Assembly: GCF_000720325.1 (NCBI RefSeq)
Contig: NZ_JOJM01000016.1
Location: forward strand, 1 to 64,000
DNA from: Streptomyces sp. NRRL B-1347
Lineage (GTDB): Bacteria > Actinomycetota > Actinomycetes > Streptomycetales > Streptomycetaceae
Length of the DNA stretch: 64,000 nucleotides
Direction: 5' to 3'
In this document: positions 8,516 to 18,119 of the stretch, piece after piece
Position numbering within the stretch: the first letter of the stretch is position 1
Layout of the letters: every line of letters begins with the position of its first letter
The notes under the pieces: model-generated
What the model saw: the letters and a program-made list of their open reading frames with translations, nothing else
Told to the model about the DNA's origin: nothing
Database searches by the model: none
Translations under genes and position numbers: made by a program

Positions 8516-11500
8516 ATGCGATTCGGGGTGCTCGGTCCGCTGGCGGTGCGGACGACGGACGGCGCGGCCGTCACCGTGCCGGGTGCCAAGGTCCGTGCGC
8601 TGCTCGCCCAGTTGCTCGTGCACCCAGGGCGGCCGGTCTCCGCCCAGCGCCTCATCGACGGGCTGTGGGGCGAGGCCCTGCCGGACCACCCGGCCAACGC
8701 CCTCCAGGGCAAGGTGTCCCAGCTGCGGCGCGCCCTGGAGCGGGCCGAGCCGGGCGGCCGCGACCTGGTCGCGTCGGGGCCCGCCGGGTACGCGCTGCTT
8801 GTCGGCCCGGACGACGTGGACGCGACCCGCTTCACGGCCCTGGTCGAGCGGGCGCGCGGCGCCGAGGGGCCGCGCGAGCGGGTGCGGCTGCTCGCGGACG
8901 CCCTGGACCTGTGGCGCGGCGAGGCGTTCGCTGACTTCGCGGGCGAGGCGTTCGCGCGGGGCGCGGTGGACCGGCTCGACGAGGCCCGGCTCACCGCGCG
9001 GGAGGAGCAGGCCGAGGCGCGGCTCGACCTCGGCGAGCACGGGCCGCTGGCCGCGGACCTCGCCGACCTGGTCGTCCGCCACCCCGCGCGGGAGCGGCTG
9101 CGGGCGGCGCAGCTGCTGGCGCTGTACCGGTCGGGCCGCCAGACGGAGGCCCTCGCCGCGTACGAGGACCTGCGGCGCCGCCTCGCCGCCGACCTCGGGC
9201 TCGCACCGGGGCCGGAGCTGGCCGCGCTGCACGGGGCGATCCTGCGCCAGGACCCGGGGCTCGACGGGCCGTCCCCGGCGTCCGGCGCGGCGTCCCCCGC
9301 GCTCGGCACGACGTCCCGGGCGCCCGACGGAGCGGGCGGATCCACTTCCCGGGACGCGCTCCCCCGCCCGTCGGCCGGACCCTCCGGCGCCCGCACCAAC
9401 CTGCCCGCGCCCGTCTCCGGTCTCGTCGGCCGGGACGACGCCGTGCCCGAGGTGCGTGCGCTCCTCGGCAGCACGCGCCTGGTGACGCTCACCGGGCCCG
9501 GCGGCGTGGGCAAGACGCGGCTCGCGGTGGCGGCGGCGCGCGGACTCGCGCCCGACTTCCCCGACGGGGTGTGGCTCGTCGAGCTCGCGGGGATCGACGC
9601 GGGCCGCGACCGGACGGCGGACGCCGTCGCCGAGGCCGTGGCCCGGGTCCTCGGCCTCCACGAGGAGCCAGGGGCGGGCCCGCCCCTGGACGCCGTGGCC
9701 CGGCTGACGGACGCGCTGCGCGCCCGGCGCCTGCTCCTCGTGCTCGACAACTGCGAGCACGTGGTGGACGCCGTGGCCGAGGTCGCCGCCGGGCTGCTGC
9801 ACGATGTGCCGGACCTCACCGTCCTCGCCACCAGCCAGGAGCCGCTCGACGTGAGCGGCGAGCGGGTGCGCCCGGTGCCGCCGCTGAAACTCGAAGGCGC
9901 GATGGAGCTGTTCGTGCGGCGGGCCGGGCTCGGCCCCGGCGCGGCGGCGCTGGGCGCGGACGACGCCGAGGCCGTCGCGGAGCTGTGCGTACGGCTCGAC
10001 GGGCTGCCGCTGGCCCTGGAACTCGCCGCGGCCCGGGTCCGCACGATGGGCGTGCACGGCCTGCTGGCGCGGATCGACGACCGGTTCGCGCTGCTTGGCC
10101 GCGGCTTCCGCGGCGCCCCGGCCCGGCAGCGCACCCTCCGCGCGGTGATCGACTGGAGCTGGTCGCTGCTCAGCGGGCCCGAGCGCACGGTGCTGCGCAG
10201 GCTCGCCGTGCACGACGGCTGCGGCCTCGCCGCCGCGGAGGCGGTCGGCGCGGGCGGCGCGGTGCGCGCCCCGGACGTACTCGACCTGCTCGCACGCCTG
10301 GTGGACCGCTCCCTTGTGGTGGCGTCCGACCGGCCGGAAGGGCCGCGCTACTGCGTACTCGAATCCGTACGGGCGTACGGGGCCGAGCGGCTGCGGGAGG
10401 CGGGCGAGGCCGAGGAGGTGCGCGAGCGGCACAGCGTCCACTACGCCGCGCTCGCCGAGCGCGGCGGCGCCGCGCTGCGCGGCCCGGAGCAGCGGCGGTG
10501 GCTGGAACGGCTCGACGAGGAGAGCGGCAATCTGCGCCGGGCCCTGGACGCGGCGGTCGCGGGCGGGGCCGTGGAGCGGGCGCTGCGGATGGTGAACGCG
10601 CTCGCCTGGTACTGGGTGCTGCGGGGCCGTGTCGCCGAGGCGCGCCGCTCCCTCGACGCGGCCCTGGCGCTCGCGCCCGTGGCCACGGGGCTGGCACCGG
10701 GGACGGCCGCCGCGCGGGCGCTCGCGCTGGCCTGGCGCACCGGGATCGCCCTGCGCGAGGGCGACGAAGGGTTCACCGACGCCTGCGCCGGGACCGGTTC
10801 CGGCACCGGCGGCCCGGTGTCCGGCCCCGACGTCGACCCGCCCCTCGCCGCCGCCCTGGCCGCGTACCAGCACGTCGACGATCCGTCGGGGCGCGCCACC
10901 GCGCTGTGGATCCTCGGCTCCGCGCAGCTCGGCGCGGGCGCCGTGCGCACCGGGGAGCGCCTGGTGAACGAGGCGCTCGACGCCTTCGACGCGCTCGGCG
11001 ACCGCTGGGGCACCGCGGCCGCGCTCGGCGTGCGGGCCCGGCACGCCATGGCGCACGGCGACCTGGCCGCGGTGCGGCGCGACAGCGAGCGCAGCGCCCG
11101 TCTCTTCCGTGAACTCGGCGATGCGCTGGGGCAGTTGCAGACGGTGTTCCCGCTGGCCGCGCTGAGCGAGATCGCGGGTGACTACGCCGAGGCCGCGCGG
11201 CTGCACGGCGAGGGGCTCGCCGTCGCGGAGCGGCTCGGCCTGTGGGCGGAGGCCTCCAAGCGCCTGTCCGGGCGTGGCCGGATCGCACTGCTCACCGGCG
11301 ATCTGGCGGGGGCCCGCGCCGATCATGAGCAGGCCCTGAAGCTGGCGCGTGACCACAGCTTCCGCTCCGGCGAGATCGACGCCCTGATCGGCCTCGGGCT
11401 CGGGGCGCGCAGGGAGGGCGACCTGGACGGCGCCGAGCGGCACATGCGCGAGCTCCTCGCGTGGTTCCGCAAGGCCGACTACGGGCCGGGCGTGACGCTC

Positions 11501-11869
11501 GCGCTCGCCGAGCTCGGCTTCGCGGCGGAGCTGCGCGGCGACGCGGCGGCGGCCCGGGCGCTGCACGCGGACGGGTTCGCCGCGGCGCTGCCCCTGGGCG
11601 ACCCGAGGGCGCTCGCCCTCGCCCTGGAGGGCCTCGCGGGGGCCGAGGCGGCCGCGGGGGCGCACGGCATGGCGGCGACGCTGCTCGGCGCGGCCGCGGC
11701 GGCACGCGCGTCCGTGGGCGCGCCGCTGCCGGACGCCGAGCGCGGGGACGTGGACCGCGTGGCGGCCGCGGCCCGCACCCGTCTGGGCGCGGAGTCGTAC
11801 ACAACCGCTTTCAAGCAAGGGCAGCTGCTGAGCCCGGTGGAAGCGCGCCGCGCCGTGCCCCTCGCATAA
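8516..11869 (+). CDS. AfsR/SARP-family regulator (BTAD, NB-ARC, TPR)
   Basis: A 1117-residue transcriptional activator of the large SARP class. Order: OmpR-type winged helix (1-90, FGVLGPLAVR to GYALLV), BTAD domain (~95-245), Pro/Ser-rich linker (~255-300), NB-ARC ATPase with Walker A GPGGVGKT (327-334), LVLDNCEHV and GLPLALELAAARV, then a long TPR-like helical region ending in ALEGLAGAEAAAG. The ATG at 8516 is chosen because the winged helix begins right there; a TATCGT box 7 nt before it suggests a leaderless message. No biosynthetic cluster is in view, so its target may be the divergent reductase and itself. Confidence 0.92.
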   Translation: MRFGVLGPLAVRTTDGAAVTVPGAKVRALLAQLLVHPGRPVSAQRLIDGLWGEALPDHPANALQGKVSQLRRALERAEPGGRDLVASGPAGYALLVGPDDVDATRFTALVERARGAEGPRERVRLLADALDLWRGEAFADFAGEAFARGAVDRLDEARLTAREEQAEARLDLGEHGPLAADLADLVVRHPARERLRAAQLLALYRSGRQTEALAAYEDLRRRLAADLGLAPGPELAALHGAILRQDPGLDGPSPASGAASPALGTTSRAPDGAGGSTSRDALPRPSAGPSGARTNLPAPVSGLVGRDDAVPEVRALLGSTRLVTLTGPGGVGKTRLAVAAARGLAPDFPDGVWLVELAGIDAGRDRTADAVAEAVARVLGLHEEPGAGPPLDAVARLTDALRARRLLLVLDNCEHVVDAVAEVAAGLLHDVPDLTVLATSQEPLDVSGERVRPVPPLKLEGAMELFVRRAGLGPGAAALGADDAEAVAELCVRLDGLPLALELAAARVRTMGVHGLLARIDDRFALLGRGFRGAPARQRTLRAVIDWSWSLLSGPERTVLRRLAVHDGCGLAAAEAVGAGGAVRAPDVLDLLARLVDRSLVVASDRPEGPRYCVLESVRAYGAERLREAGEAEEVRERHSVHYAALAERGGAALRGPEQRRWLERLDEESGNLRRALDAAVAGGAVERALRMVNALAWYWVLRGRVAEARRSLDAALALAPVATGLAPGTAAARALALAWRTGIALREGDEGFTDACAGTGSGTGGPVSGPDVDPPLAAALAAYQHVDDPSGRATALWILGSAQLGAGAVRTGERLVNEALDAFDALGDRWGTAAALGVRARHAMAHGDLAAVRRDSERSARLFRELGDALGQLQTVFPLAALSEIAGDYAEAARLHGEGLAVAERLGLWAEASKRLSGRGRIALLTGDLAGARADHEQALKLARDHSFRSGEIDALIGLGLGARREGDLDGAERHMRELLAWFRKADYGPGVTLALAELGFAAELRGDAAAARALHADGFAAALPLGDPRALALALEGLAGAEAAAGAHGMAATLLGAAAAARASVGAPLPDAERGDVDRVAAAARTRLGAESYTTAFKQGQLLSPVEARRAVPLA

Positions 11870-12321
11870 CGCCGTCACCTGGGCCGATGCCCGTCGTCGC
11901 CCCTGCTTCAGCGTCCGTCGCAGGCCTCACGGGCGCGCCATCCGCCCCGGTGGTTACCTGCTGGCACCCACCCGGTCAAGCACCGGTTTCCGGTCGAAGC
12001 CCACGCCGCGGAAAACGACCAACCGCTCATTTTCCCAGGTCAGATGGTTGTTTTGGTTTATACCACCAGTGTCAAAACGGCGCGCCGCATGGTTTGTGGG
12101 CGCGCTCCCGCATACGTTGAGCTGCCCGAACGGCCATGCGTGCCTCGCTCAGCGGACGCCAGCATCCGGAAATCGACCATCGGTTTGCTGCTCACTCAGC
12201 GCACTTGCCAGACTCCCCAACGCAATCGCCGCTACGGCACGCAACCCGTCCGTAACGCGCAGCAGTATCGGTACGCAACACCCATTCTCGTACCACTCAC
12301 CCGCAGTTGAAGGAGCATCCA
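11870..12321. other. Intergenic region upstream of the SSI inhibitor (452 bp)
   Basis: No credible gene is seen. The middle part (about 12020-12080 and 12200-12300) is less GC-rich than its surroundings and probably holds the promoter of the downstream SSI gene. It contains the GntR/DasR-like palindrome at 12054-12065. GAAGGAGC at 12309-12316 is the ribosome site of the next gene. Confidence 0.5.
12054..12065. promoter_or_regulatory. DasR/GntR-like palindrome
   Basis: TGGTTTATACCA matches the core of the Streptomyces DasR-responsive element TGGTCTAGACCA at 10 of 12 positions and keeps the TGGT/ACCA arms. It lies 257 bp before the SSI start codon, which is far for a simple operator. The assignment is tentative. 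Confidence 0.3.
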
Positions 12322-12771
12322 GTGCGTCACCTCCTCAAGACCGTGAGCGCGGCCGCGGCCGTGGCCGCCGGTGTCCTGGCCGTCTCGGCGGTCACGACGG
12401 GCGCGGCCCAGGCCGCCACGCCGAAGCCGATGGGCCTGTACGCGCCGTCGGACCTCGTGCTCACCGTCGGCCAGGGCGAAGACGCCGCAACGGCCACGGT
12501 GCAGCGCGCGGTCACCCTGACGTGTGCGCCCAAGGCCTCGGGCACCCACCCGGCACCGCGTGCCGCCTGCGCGGAGGCCGGCGCCGTGGGCGCGCGGTTC
12601 GACGCGCTCGTGGACAAGGAGCCCAAGGCCTTGTGTACCAAGGAGTGGAACCCGGTCATCGTCTCCGTGAGCGGTGTCTGGCAGGGCAAGCACGTCGCCT
12701 GGACGACCACGTTCGGCAACCCCTGCATGAAGGACGCGGCGCTCACCGAGGGGGCGCTCCTGAACTTCTGA
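12322..12771 (+). CDS. Streptomyces subtilisin inhibitor (SSI) family protein, P1 Lys
   Basis: A 149-residue secreted serine-protease inhibitor. A signal peptide (residues 1-31, ending AQA) is followed by a ~115-residue SSI domain. The four cysteines Cys68/Cys83 and Cys105/Cys135 keep the 15- and 30-residue spacings of SSI (35-50 and 71-101). The reactive loop reads CTKEWNPV where SSI has CPMVYDPV, so P1 is Lys107, which predicts inhibition of trypsin-like rather than subtilisin-like proteases. The GTG at 12322 is taken as start because GAAGGAGC sits 5 nt upstream; a TTG at 12307 is in frame but includes the ribosome site. A second SSI gene is at 49443-49841. Confidence 0.93.
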   Translation: MRHLLKTVSAAAAVAAGVLAVSAVTTGAAQAATPKPMGLYAPSDLVLTVGQGEDAATATVQRAVTLTCAPKASGTHPAPRAACAEAGAVGARFDALVDKEPKALCTKEWNPVIVSVSGVWQGKHVAWTTTFGNPCMKDAALTEGALLNF

Positions 12772-12831
12772 CGGTCCTTCCGTCCCCCTGACCCCTCGGC
12801 CACCTTTCGTGGGGGGAGGCAGCCGAGGTAC

Positions 12832-12864
12832 GCGGCCCCCGATGTCCCGAGCATCGGGGGCCGC
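12832..12864. terminator. Strong hairpin after the SSI gene
   Basis: Perfect 13-bp arms GCGGCCCCCGATG and CATCGGGGGCCGC with a 7-nt loop, 60 bp past the SSI stop. No U-tract follows, as is common for Streptomyces terminators. Confidence 0.75.
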
Positions 12865-13057
12865 ACAACGTCGTCCTGCGACCACGGAGTCCAGGAACCA
12901 CGGCCGCCCGGAGCCACGCGCTCCCGGCGGCCGTCGGCCGTCGGGCCCCGGGGGCGCGGGCGCACGGGAAGAGTTCGCGGGTCCGGCCGGTTGGCACCAA
13001 CCGGGCCGGTCTCCGACCGTCCCGTACGCCCTGGTCGAACTTGTCGAAGGAGCCCGC

Positions 13058-13522
13058 ATGAGCACAGCGGACGACCGCACGCTGGACGGCGACTACGCCC
13101 CCAACACCTGGGACTGGGTGGCGGAGCACGTCGAGCGCTACGAGTCCAGCGGCGGCCTGGACGGCACCATGCTGCACGGCTTCCCCACCGTCGTCCTCAC
13201 CACCAGGGGCGCCAGGTCCGGGAAGATCCGCAAGACCCCGGTGATCCGCGTGCGCGACGGCGAGCGCTACGTCGCCGTCGGCTCCGTCGGCGGCGCGCCC
13301 AAGCACCCCGCCTGGTACCACAACGTGCTCGCCCACCCCCGAGTCCGGCTCCAGGACGGCCCCGTGGTCAAGGAGTACGAGGCGCGCGTGGCCGAGGGCG
13401 AGGAGCGCGCCGCCTGGTGGGCGCGGGCGGTGGCGGCCTTCCCCCGGTACGCCGAGTACCAGCGGCAGACCGAGCGGGTGCTGCCCGTGGTGATCCTGGA
13501 GCCGGTGGCGGCGGACGCGTGA
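13058..13522 (+). CDS. F420-dependent nitroreductase-family (deazaflavin-dependent) oxidoreductase
   Basis: A 154-residue protein of the Ddn/DUF385 split-beta-barrel family, which uses reduced F420 to reduce quinones, nitro compounds or similar substrates. The signature runs through the middle: LTTRGARSGKIRKTPVIRV, then GSVGGAPKHPAWYHNVLAHP and an acidic helix before LPVVILEP. The ATG at 13058 has GAAGGAG upstream. Its stop codon overlaps the GTG start of the acetyltransferase by 4 nt (GTGA), so the two are translationally coupled. The physiological substrate is not known. Confidence 0.88.
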   Translation: MSTADDRTLDGDYAPNTWDWVAEHVERYESSGGLDGTMLHGFPTVVLTTRGARSGKIRKTPVIRVRDGERYVAVGSVGGAPKHPAWYHNVLAHPRVRLQDGPVVKEYEARVAEGEERAAWWARAVAAFPRYAEYQRQTERVLPVVILEPVAADA

Positions 13523-14061
13523 CCCGCTCCGGCACCCGCCCGGTCGTCCCCGAACCGCTCGGCACCGACCGGCTCGTCCTCGAACCCCTGCGCCTCGCGC
13601 ACGCCGAGGAGATGGCCCTCGTCCTCGCCGACCCGGCGCTGCACGCCTTCATCGGCGGCGCCCCGGACGACCTCGAAGCGCTGCGCGCCCGGTACGCCCG
13701 CATGCTCGCGGGCGCGCCCGAGCCCGGGGTCTCCTGGTGCAACTGGGTCGTCCGGCTCCGGGCCGACGACCGCCTCGCGGGCACCGTGCAGGCGACCGTC
13801 ACGCCCGGCCCCCGCCCCGGTGAGCTGACCGCCGAGGTGGCGTGGGTGGTGGGGACGCCGTGGCAGGGGCGCGGCATCGCGGCGGAGGCCGCGCGGGCCC
13901 TCACCGCCTGGCTGCTCGGGCACCCGGAGGTGGTGTCGGTGAGCGCGCACGTCCACCCCGATCACGCCGCGTCCGCCGCCGTGGCCCGCGCCGCCGGGCT
14001 CGCCCCCACCGCCGAACGGCAGGCCGGCGAGGTCAAGTGGCGACTCGTACGAGAGTCTTGA
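13519..14061 (+). CDS. GNAT family N-acetyltransferase
   Basis: A 180-residue acetyl-CoA-dependent transferase. It begins with the RimJ-like TDRLVLEPL segment and carries the acetyl-CoA pyrophosphate loop TPWQGRGIAAEAA near residues 114-126, followed by SAHVHPDHAASAAVARAAGL. The start GTG lies inside the stop of the preceding reductase gene. The acceptor substrate is unknown; proteins of this type modify small amines, antibiotics or protein N-termini. Confidence 0.88.
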   Translation: MTRSGTRPVVPEPLGTDRLVLEPLRLAHAEEMALVLADPALHAFIGGAPDDLEALRARYARMLAGAPEPGVSWCNWVVRLRADDRLAGTVQATVTPGPRPGELTAEVAWVVGTPWQGRGIAAEAARALTAWLLGHPEVVSVSAHVHPDHAASAAVARAAGLAPTAERQAGEVKWRLVRES

Positions 14062-14077
14062 GGGGGCAAGCACACCG

Positions 14078-14102
14078 ACCCGCCCCCCACCCCGGGGCGG
14101 GT
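14078..14102. terminator. Hairpin after the acetyltransferase
   Basis: ACCCGCCCC and GGGGCGGGT form 9-bp arms with a 7-nt loop, 16 bp past the stop codon. Confidence 0.6.
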
Positions 14103-14173
14103 ATGACGGATGATCGTGTCAGCCACACCACAGAGCTGCACACAGCACCGCAAACGCAGAGAGGAACCACCCC

Positions 14174-15577
14174 ATGGATGACCGCTTCGACGTCGTCGTG
14201 CTCGGAGCAGGACCCGGCGGTTACGTGGCCGCCATCCGCGCCGCCCAGCTGGGCAAGCGGGTAGCGGTCGTGGAGGAGAAGTACTGGGGCGGCGTCTGCC
14301 TCAACGTCGGCTGCATCCCGACGAAGGCCCTCCTGCGCAACGCCGAACTGGCCCACCTGTTCACGCACGAGGCCAAGACGTACGGCATCAAGGTCGACGG
14401 CGAGGTGTCCTTCGACTACGGCGAGGCGTTCCGGCGCAGCCGCACGGTGGCGGACGGCCGCGTCAAGGGCGTCCACTTCCTGATGAAGAAGAACAAGATC
14501 ACGGAGTTCGACGGCCGGGGCACCTTCCTCGACGCCAACACCCTCCAGGTGGCCAAGTCCGACGGCACCACCACCACGATCGGCTTCGACAACTGCATCA
14601 TCGCCACCGGTGCCACGCCGAAGCTGCTGCCCGGCACCCGCCGCAGCGACCGCGTGGTCACGTACGAGGAGCAGATCCTCGCCGACGAGCTGCCGGGCTC
14701 CGTGGTGATCGCGGGCGCGGGCGCGATCGGCATCGAGTTCGCGTACGTCCTGCACAACTACGGCGTGAAGGTCACCATCGTCGAGTTCCTCGACCGCGTG
14801 GCGCCGCTGGAGGACGCGGACGTCTCCAAGGAGCTCGCCAAGCAGTACCGCAAGCTCGGCATCGACGTGCTGACCTCCACCCGCGTGGAGTCCATCGACG
14901 AGTCCGGCGCGCAGGTCCGCGTCACCGTCACCGCCAAGGACGGCAAGCAGCAGGTCCTGGAGGCCGACAAGGTCCTGCAGGCCATCGGCTTCGCGCCGAA
15001 CGTCACCGGCTACGGCCTGGAGGCGACCGGGGTGGCCCTCACCGAGCGCGGCGCGATCGACGTCGACGGCCGCTGCCGTACGAACGTGCCGCACATCTAC
15101 GCCATCGGTGACGTCACCGCCAAGCTGATGCTCGCGCACACCGCCGAGTCCATGGGCGTGGTGGCCGCCGAGACGATCGGGGACGCCGAGACGATGGAGC
15201 TCGACTACCCGATGATCCCGCGCGCCACCTACTCGCAGCCGCAGATCGCGAGCTTCGGCTGGACGGAGGCGCAGGCCAAGGAGAAGGGCTTCGACGTCAA
15301 GGTCGCCAAGTTCCCGTTCCAGGCGAACGGCAAGGCGCACGGCCTCGGCGACACCGTCGGCTTCGTGAAGATCATCAGCGATGCCAAGTACGGCGAGATC
15401 ATCGGCGCCCACCTGATCGGCCCGGACGTGACGGAGCTGCTTCCCGAGCTGACCCTGGCCCAGCAGTGGGACCTCACGGTGCACGAGGTGGCCCGCAACG
15501 TGCACGCCCACCCGACCCTGGGCGAGGCCGTCAAGGAGGCCGTGCACGGCCTCGCCGGACACATGATCAACTTCTGA
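14174..15577 (+). CDS. lpd: Dihydrolipoyl dehydrogenase (E3)
   Basis: A 467-residue FAD flavoprotein that reoxidises dihydrolipoamide in the 2-oxoacid dehydrogenase complexes and the glycine cleavage system, passing electrons to NAD+. FAD-binding GAGPGG (11-16), redox disulfide Cys42/Cys47 in [12 protein letters not shown]-binding [10 protein letters not shown], second FAD motif [13 protein letters not shown], and the C-terminal catalytic pair His446/Glu451 in HPTLGE are all present. Length and motifs are normal. It stands alone here, without E1 or E2 genes, which is common for this gene in Streptomyces. Confidence 0.96.
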   Translation: MDDRFDVVVLGAGPGGYVAAIRAAQLGKRVAVVEEKYWGGVCLNVGCIPTKALLRNAELAHLFTHEAKTYGIKVDGEVSFDYGEAFRRSRTVADGRVKGVHFLMKKNKITEFDGRGTFLDANTLQVAKSDGTTTTIGFDNCIIATGATPKLLPGTRRSDRVVTYEEQILADELPGSVVIAGAGAIGIEFAYVLHNYGVKVTIVEFLDRVAPLEDADVSKELAKQYRKLGIDVLTSTRVESIDESGAQVRVTVTAKDGKQQVLEADKVLQAIGFAPNVTGYGLEATGVALTERGAIDVDGRCRTNVPHIYAIGDVTAKLMLAHTAESMGVVAAETIGDAETMELDYPMIPRATYSQPQIASFGWTEAQAKEKGFDVKVAKFPFQANGKAHGLGDTVGFVKIISDAKYGEIIGAHLIGPDVTELLPELTLAQQWDLTVHEVARNVHAHPTLGEAVKEAVHGLAGHMINF

Positions 15578-15600
15578 TTCGGGGCCCGTACTCCCCTCGT

Positions 15601-15630
15601 CTCCCGGGGCCGCGGCCGCGGCCCCGGGAG
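15601..15630. terminator. 30-bp perfect palindrome after lpd
   Basis: CTCCCGGGGCCGCGG is followed at once by its exact complement, giving a 30-bp perfect palindrome 23 bp past the lpd stop and 85 bp before the MmpL gene. It is a likely lpd terminator. Confidence 0.65.
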
Positions 15631-15715
15631 CCCGCCCCGAGTGGCGCGCCCGCATGGTCCGGCCGATCCTGGGCAGGATGTGATGTGCCTCGGGGGCGAG
15701 GAGAGGCAGTGGGTC

Positions 15716-17857
15716 ATGTTCTCTGCGCTGGGCCGGTTCGTGGTCCGCCGCCCCTGGTGGGTCGTCCTCGCCTGGGTCGTCGCGGCCGCCGCCGTGATCT
15801 CGCTGGCACCGAAGCTCACCTCCAGCACCGACGAGGCGAGCTTCCTGCCCGGGCACTACGAATCCATCCGCGCCTCCGACCTCCAGGAACGGGACTTCCC
15901 CCAGCAGGAGAACATCGGCGCGATCGTCGTCTTCCAGCGCTCCGACGGCCGTCAGCTGACGCCCGCCGACTCCGCCGCCGTCACCCGGATCTCGGGAGAC
16001 CTCCAGGCGAAGAAGGTCGAGGACGTCCAGGCCGTCACGCCCGGCGACCTGTCGCCCAACAAGCGCGTGCAGACGGCCGTCGTGGCCATGCCGAAGATCA
16101 CCAACCCCGAGGACACCAAGCAGCAGGACGCCGTCGAACAGCTCCGCAAGGACCTGAAGACGGAGCTCAAGGGCACCGGCCTCAGCGCGGGCATCACCGG
16201 CTCGGCGGCGCAGGCCCTCGACGAGAGCGACGCGTCCGAGCGCGCGGGTCTGCTCGTCGGCGTCGGCACGATCGTCATCATCGTCGTGCTGCTGCTCGTG
16301 ATCTTCCGCAGCCCCATCATCGCGCTGCTGCCCGTCGTCCTCATCGGCCTGATCTCCCCGATGGCCACGGGCCTGATCGCCTGGGCCAACAAGGCCTTCG
16401 ACATGAAGGCCGACTCCTCCATCCAGGAGCTGCTCACCGTCGTCCTGTTCGGCGTCGGCACGGACTACATCCTGTTCCTGCTCTTCCGCTACCGCGAGGC
16501 GCTGCGCGCGGGCGAGGATCCCAAGGGCGGCATGGTGCACGCCGTGGAGCGGGTCGGCGAGGCGATCACCTCGGCGGCGGGCGCCGTCATCGTCGCGTTC
16601 GCCGCGCTCACGCTCTCCTCGCTCGGCATGCTGCGCTCGATGGGACCGGCCCTCGCGATCGCCGTGTTCCTGACCCTGCTCGCCGGGCTCACCCTGGTCC
16701 CGGCCGTGGTGTCGCTGCTCGGCACGAAGGTGTTCTGGCCGTCGAAGTCGTGGCAGCGGGAGCCGCAGGGCACGGGCTTCGCCAAGCTCGGCACGTCCAT
16801 CGCCCGCAGGCCCGCCGTGTGGGCGGTCGTCTCGGCCCTGTTCATGGGCGCCCTCGCGCTCGGCGCGCTCGGCTACAAGGCGAACTTCGACCTCGCCGGG
16901 TCCTCGCTGCCCAAGGACAAGGAGTCCATCGTCTGGCAGGACAACCTGGAGAAGGGCTTCCCGGCGGGCACCACCGATCCGACGTTCGTGTATCTGACGT
17001 CGACCGGTGACCAGCCACTGGCCGCAGGTCAACCGGCCGCGTTCCGCAAGCAGTTGGAGTCCGTCGACGGGGTGGGCTCGGTGGCCGCGCCACGGGTCAG
17101 CAGGGACGGCACGACCGCCGCGTACTCGGTCGTGCTCACCGACCCGCCCGCCTCCGAGAAGGCCCTCGGTACCGTCAAGGACCAGCTGCGGCCCACCGCC
17201 CACGACGACGCGCCGGCCGGCACGGAGGCCCTCGTCGGCGGCACGACGGCGGTGTACGTCGACATCAACAAGGCCGTGGACCGCGACTACTCGGTGGTCT
17301 TCCCGGTGGCCGCGATCGCCATCATGGTCATCCTCGGCCTGCTGCTGCGCAGCCTGGTGGCGCCCTGGTACCTGATGCTGTCGGTCGCGCTCGGCTTCGG
17401 CGCGACGCTCGGCGCGACGTCGATCCTCTTCCAGCAGATCGGCAGCCAGCCAGGACTGATGTTCATGCTGCCCGTGATCATGTACTTGTTCGTGGTCGCG
17501 CTCGGCACGGACTACAACATCCTGATGGTCTCGCGGCTGCGCGAGGAGGCCCGCGAGGGCCGCGACCCGCACGACGCGGCGGGCACCGCGGTGCGGCACT
17601 CGGGCCCGACCATCGGCTCGGCGGGCGTGATCCTCGCGGGGACGTTCGCCACGCTGACGCTCGCGGGCAACTCGACGCTCTCCCAGATGGGTTTCTCCCT
17701 GTCCTTCGGCATCGCCGTCGCCGCGTTCGTCATGGCGATGCTGTTCACGCCCGCCCTGACGGCCCTCATCGGGCACGCGGCGTGGTGGCCGGGGCACGGG
17801 GACCGGGCCCCTCGGGCGGGCGAACGGGGCCGCACCCGGGAGGAGTCGCACCGCTGA
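15716..17857 (+). CDS. MmpL/RND-superfamily membrane transporter
   Basis: A 713-residue polytopic inner-membrane protein with two repeated RND halves. Each half has a first helix (VVRRPWWVVLAWVVAAAAV at ~9-27; ARRPAVWAVVSALFMGAL near 363-380), an external loop and a five-helix bundle with the family motif GTDYILFLLFRYRE in the first half and GTDYNILMVSRLREE in the second. Such proteins export lipids, siderophores or hydrophobic compounds using the proton gradient. The ATG at 15716 is chosen because GAGGAGAGG is placed 7 nt before it; longer in-frame starts have no ribosome site. The cargo is not predictable. Confidence 0.92.
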   Translation: MFSALGRFVVRRPWWVVLAWVVAAAAVISLAPKLTSSTDEASFLPGHYESIRASDLQERDFPQQENIGAIVVFQRSDGRQLTPADSAAVTRISGDLQAKKVEDVQAVTPGDLSPNKRVQTAVVAMPKITNPEDTKQQDAVEQLRKDLKTELKGTGLSAGITGSAAQALDESDASERAGLLVGVGTIVIIVVLLLVIFRSPIIALLPVVLIGLISPMATGLIAWANKAFDMKADSSIQELLTVVLFGVGTDYILFLLFRYREALRAGEDPKGGMVHAVERVGEAITSAAGAVIVAFAALTLSSLGMLRSMGPALAIAVFLTLLAGLTLVPAVVSLLGTKVFWPSKSWQREPQGTGFAKLGTSIARRPAVWAVVSALFMGALALGALGYKANFDLAGSSLPKDKESIVWQDNLEKGFPAGTTDPTFVYLTSTGDQPLAAGQPAAFRKQLESVDGVGSVAAPRVSRDGTTAAYSVVLTDPPASEKALGTVKDQLRPTAHDDAPAGTEALVGGTTAVYVDINKAVDRDYSVVFPVAAIAIMVILGLLLRSLVAPWYLMLSVALGFGATLGATSILFQQIGSQPGLMFMLPVIMYLFVVALGTDYNILMVSRLREEAREGRDPHDAAGTAVRHSGPTIGSAGVILAGTFATLTLAGNSTLSQMGFSLSFGIAVAAFVMAMLFTPALTALIGHAAWWPGHGDRAPRAGERGRTREESHR

Positions 17858-18119
17858 GCGCCGCCTGCGCGCGGGCCACGGCCCGCATGCCCACGAGGAG
17901 CACGATCAGCACGGCCCGCGCGCCGAGCACGCCCCCGCCCTCACCCGGTCCGCTCACCGCCGCTCCCCGCGTCACCGCCGGGCGGCGCTCCCCGCGTCGG
18001 CGCCGCACGGCGACCAGCATCCGCCGCCGGGCTGCAACAAACCTTGGAGATACCTTGAAAGGGCAGGCAGGAACGGGAGTCGAGGGCCCCAGGGAGGGCG
18101 GCGGCCGCATACTGGCGTC

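Noticed and set aside
14033..17851. 1272-residue minus-strand frame opposite lpd and the MmpL gene
   Set aside because: Low-complexity Gly/Arg/Asp/His composition produced by codon bias; both genes on the plus strand have all their motifs.
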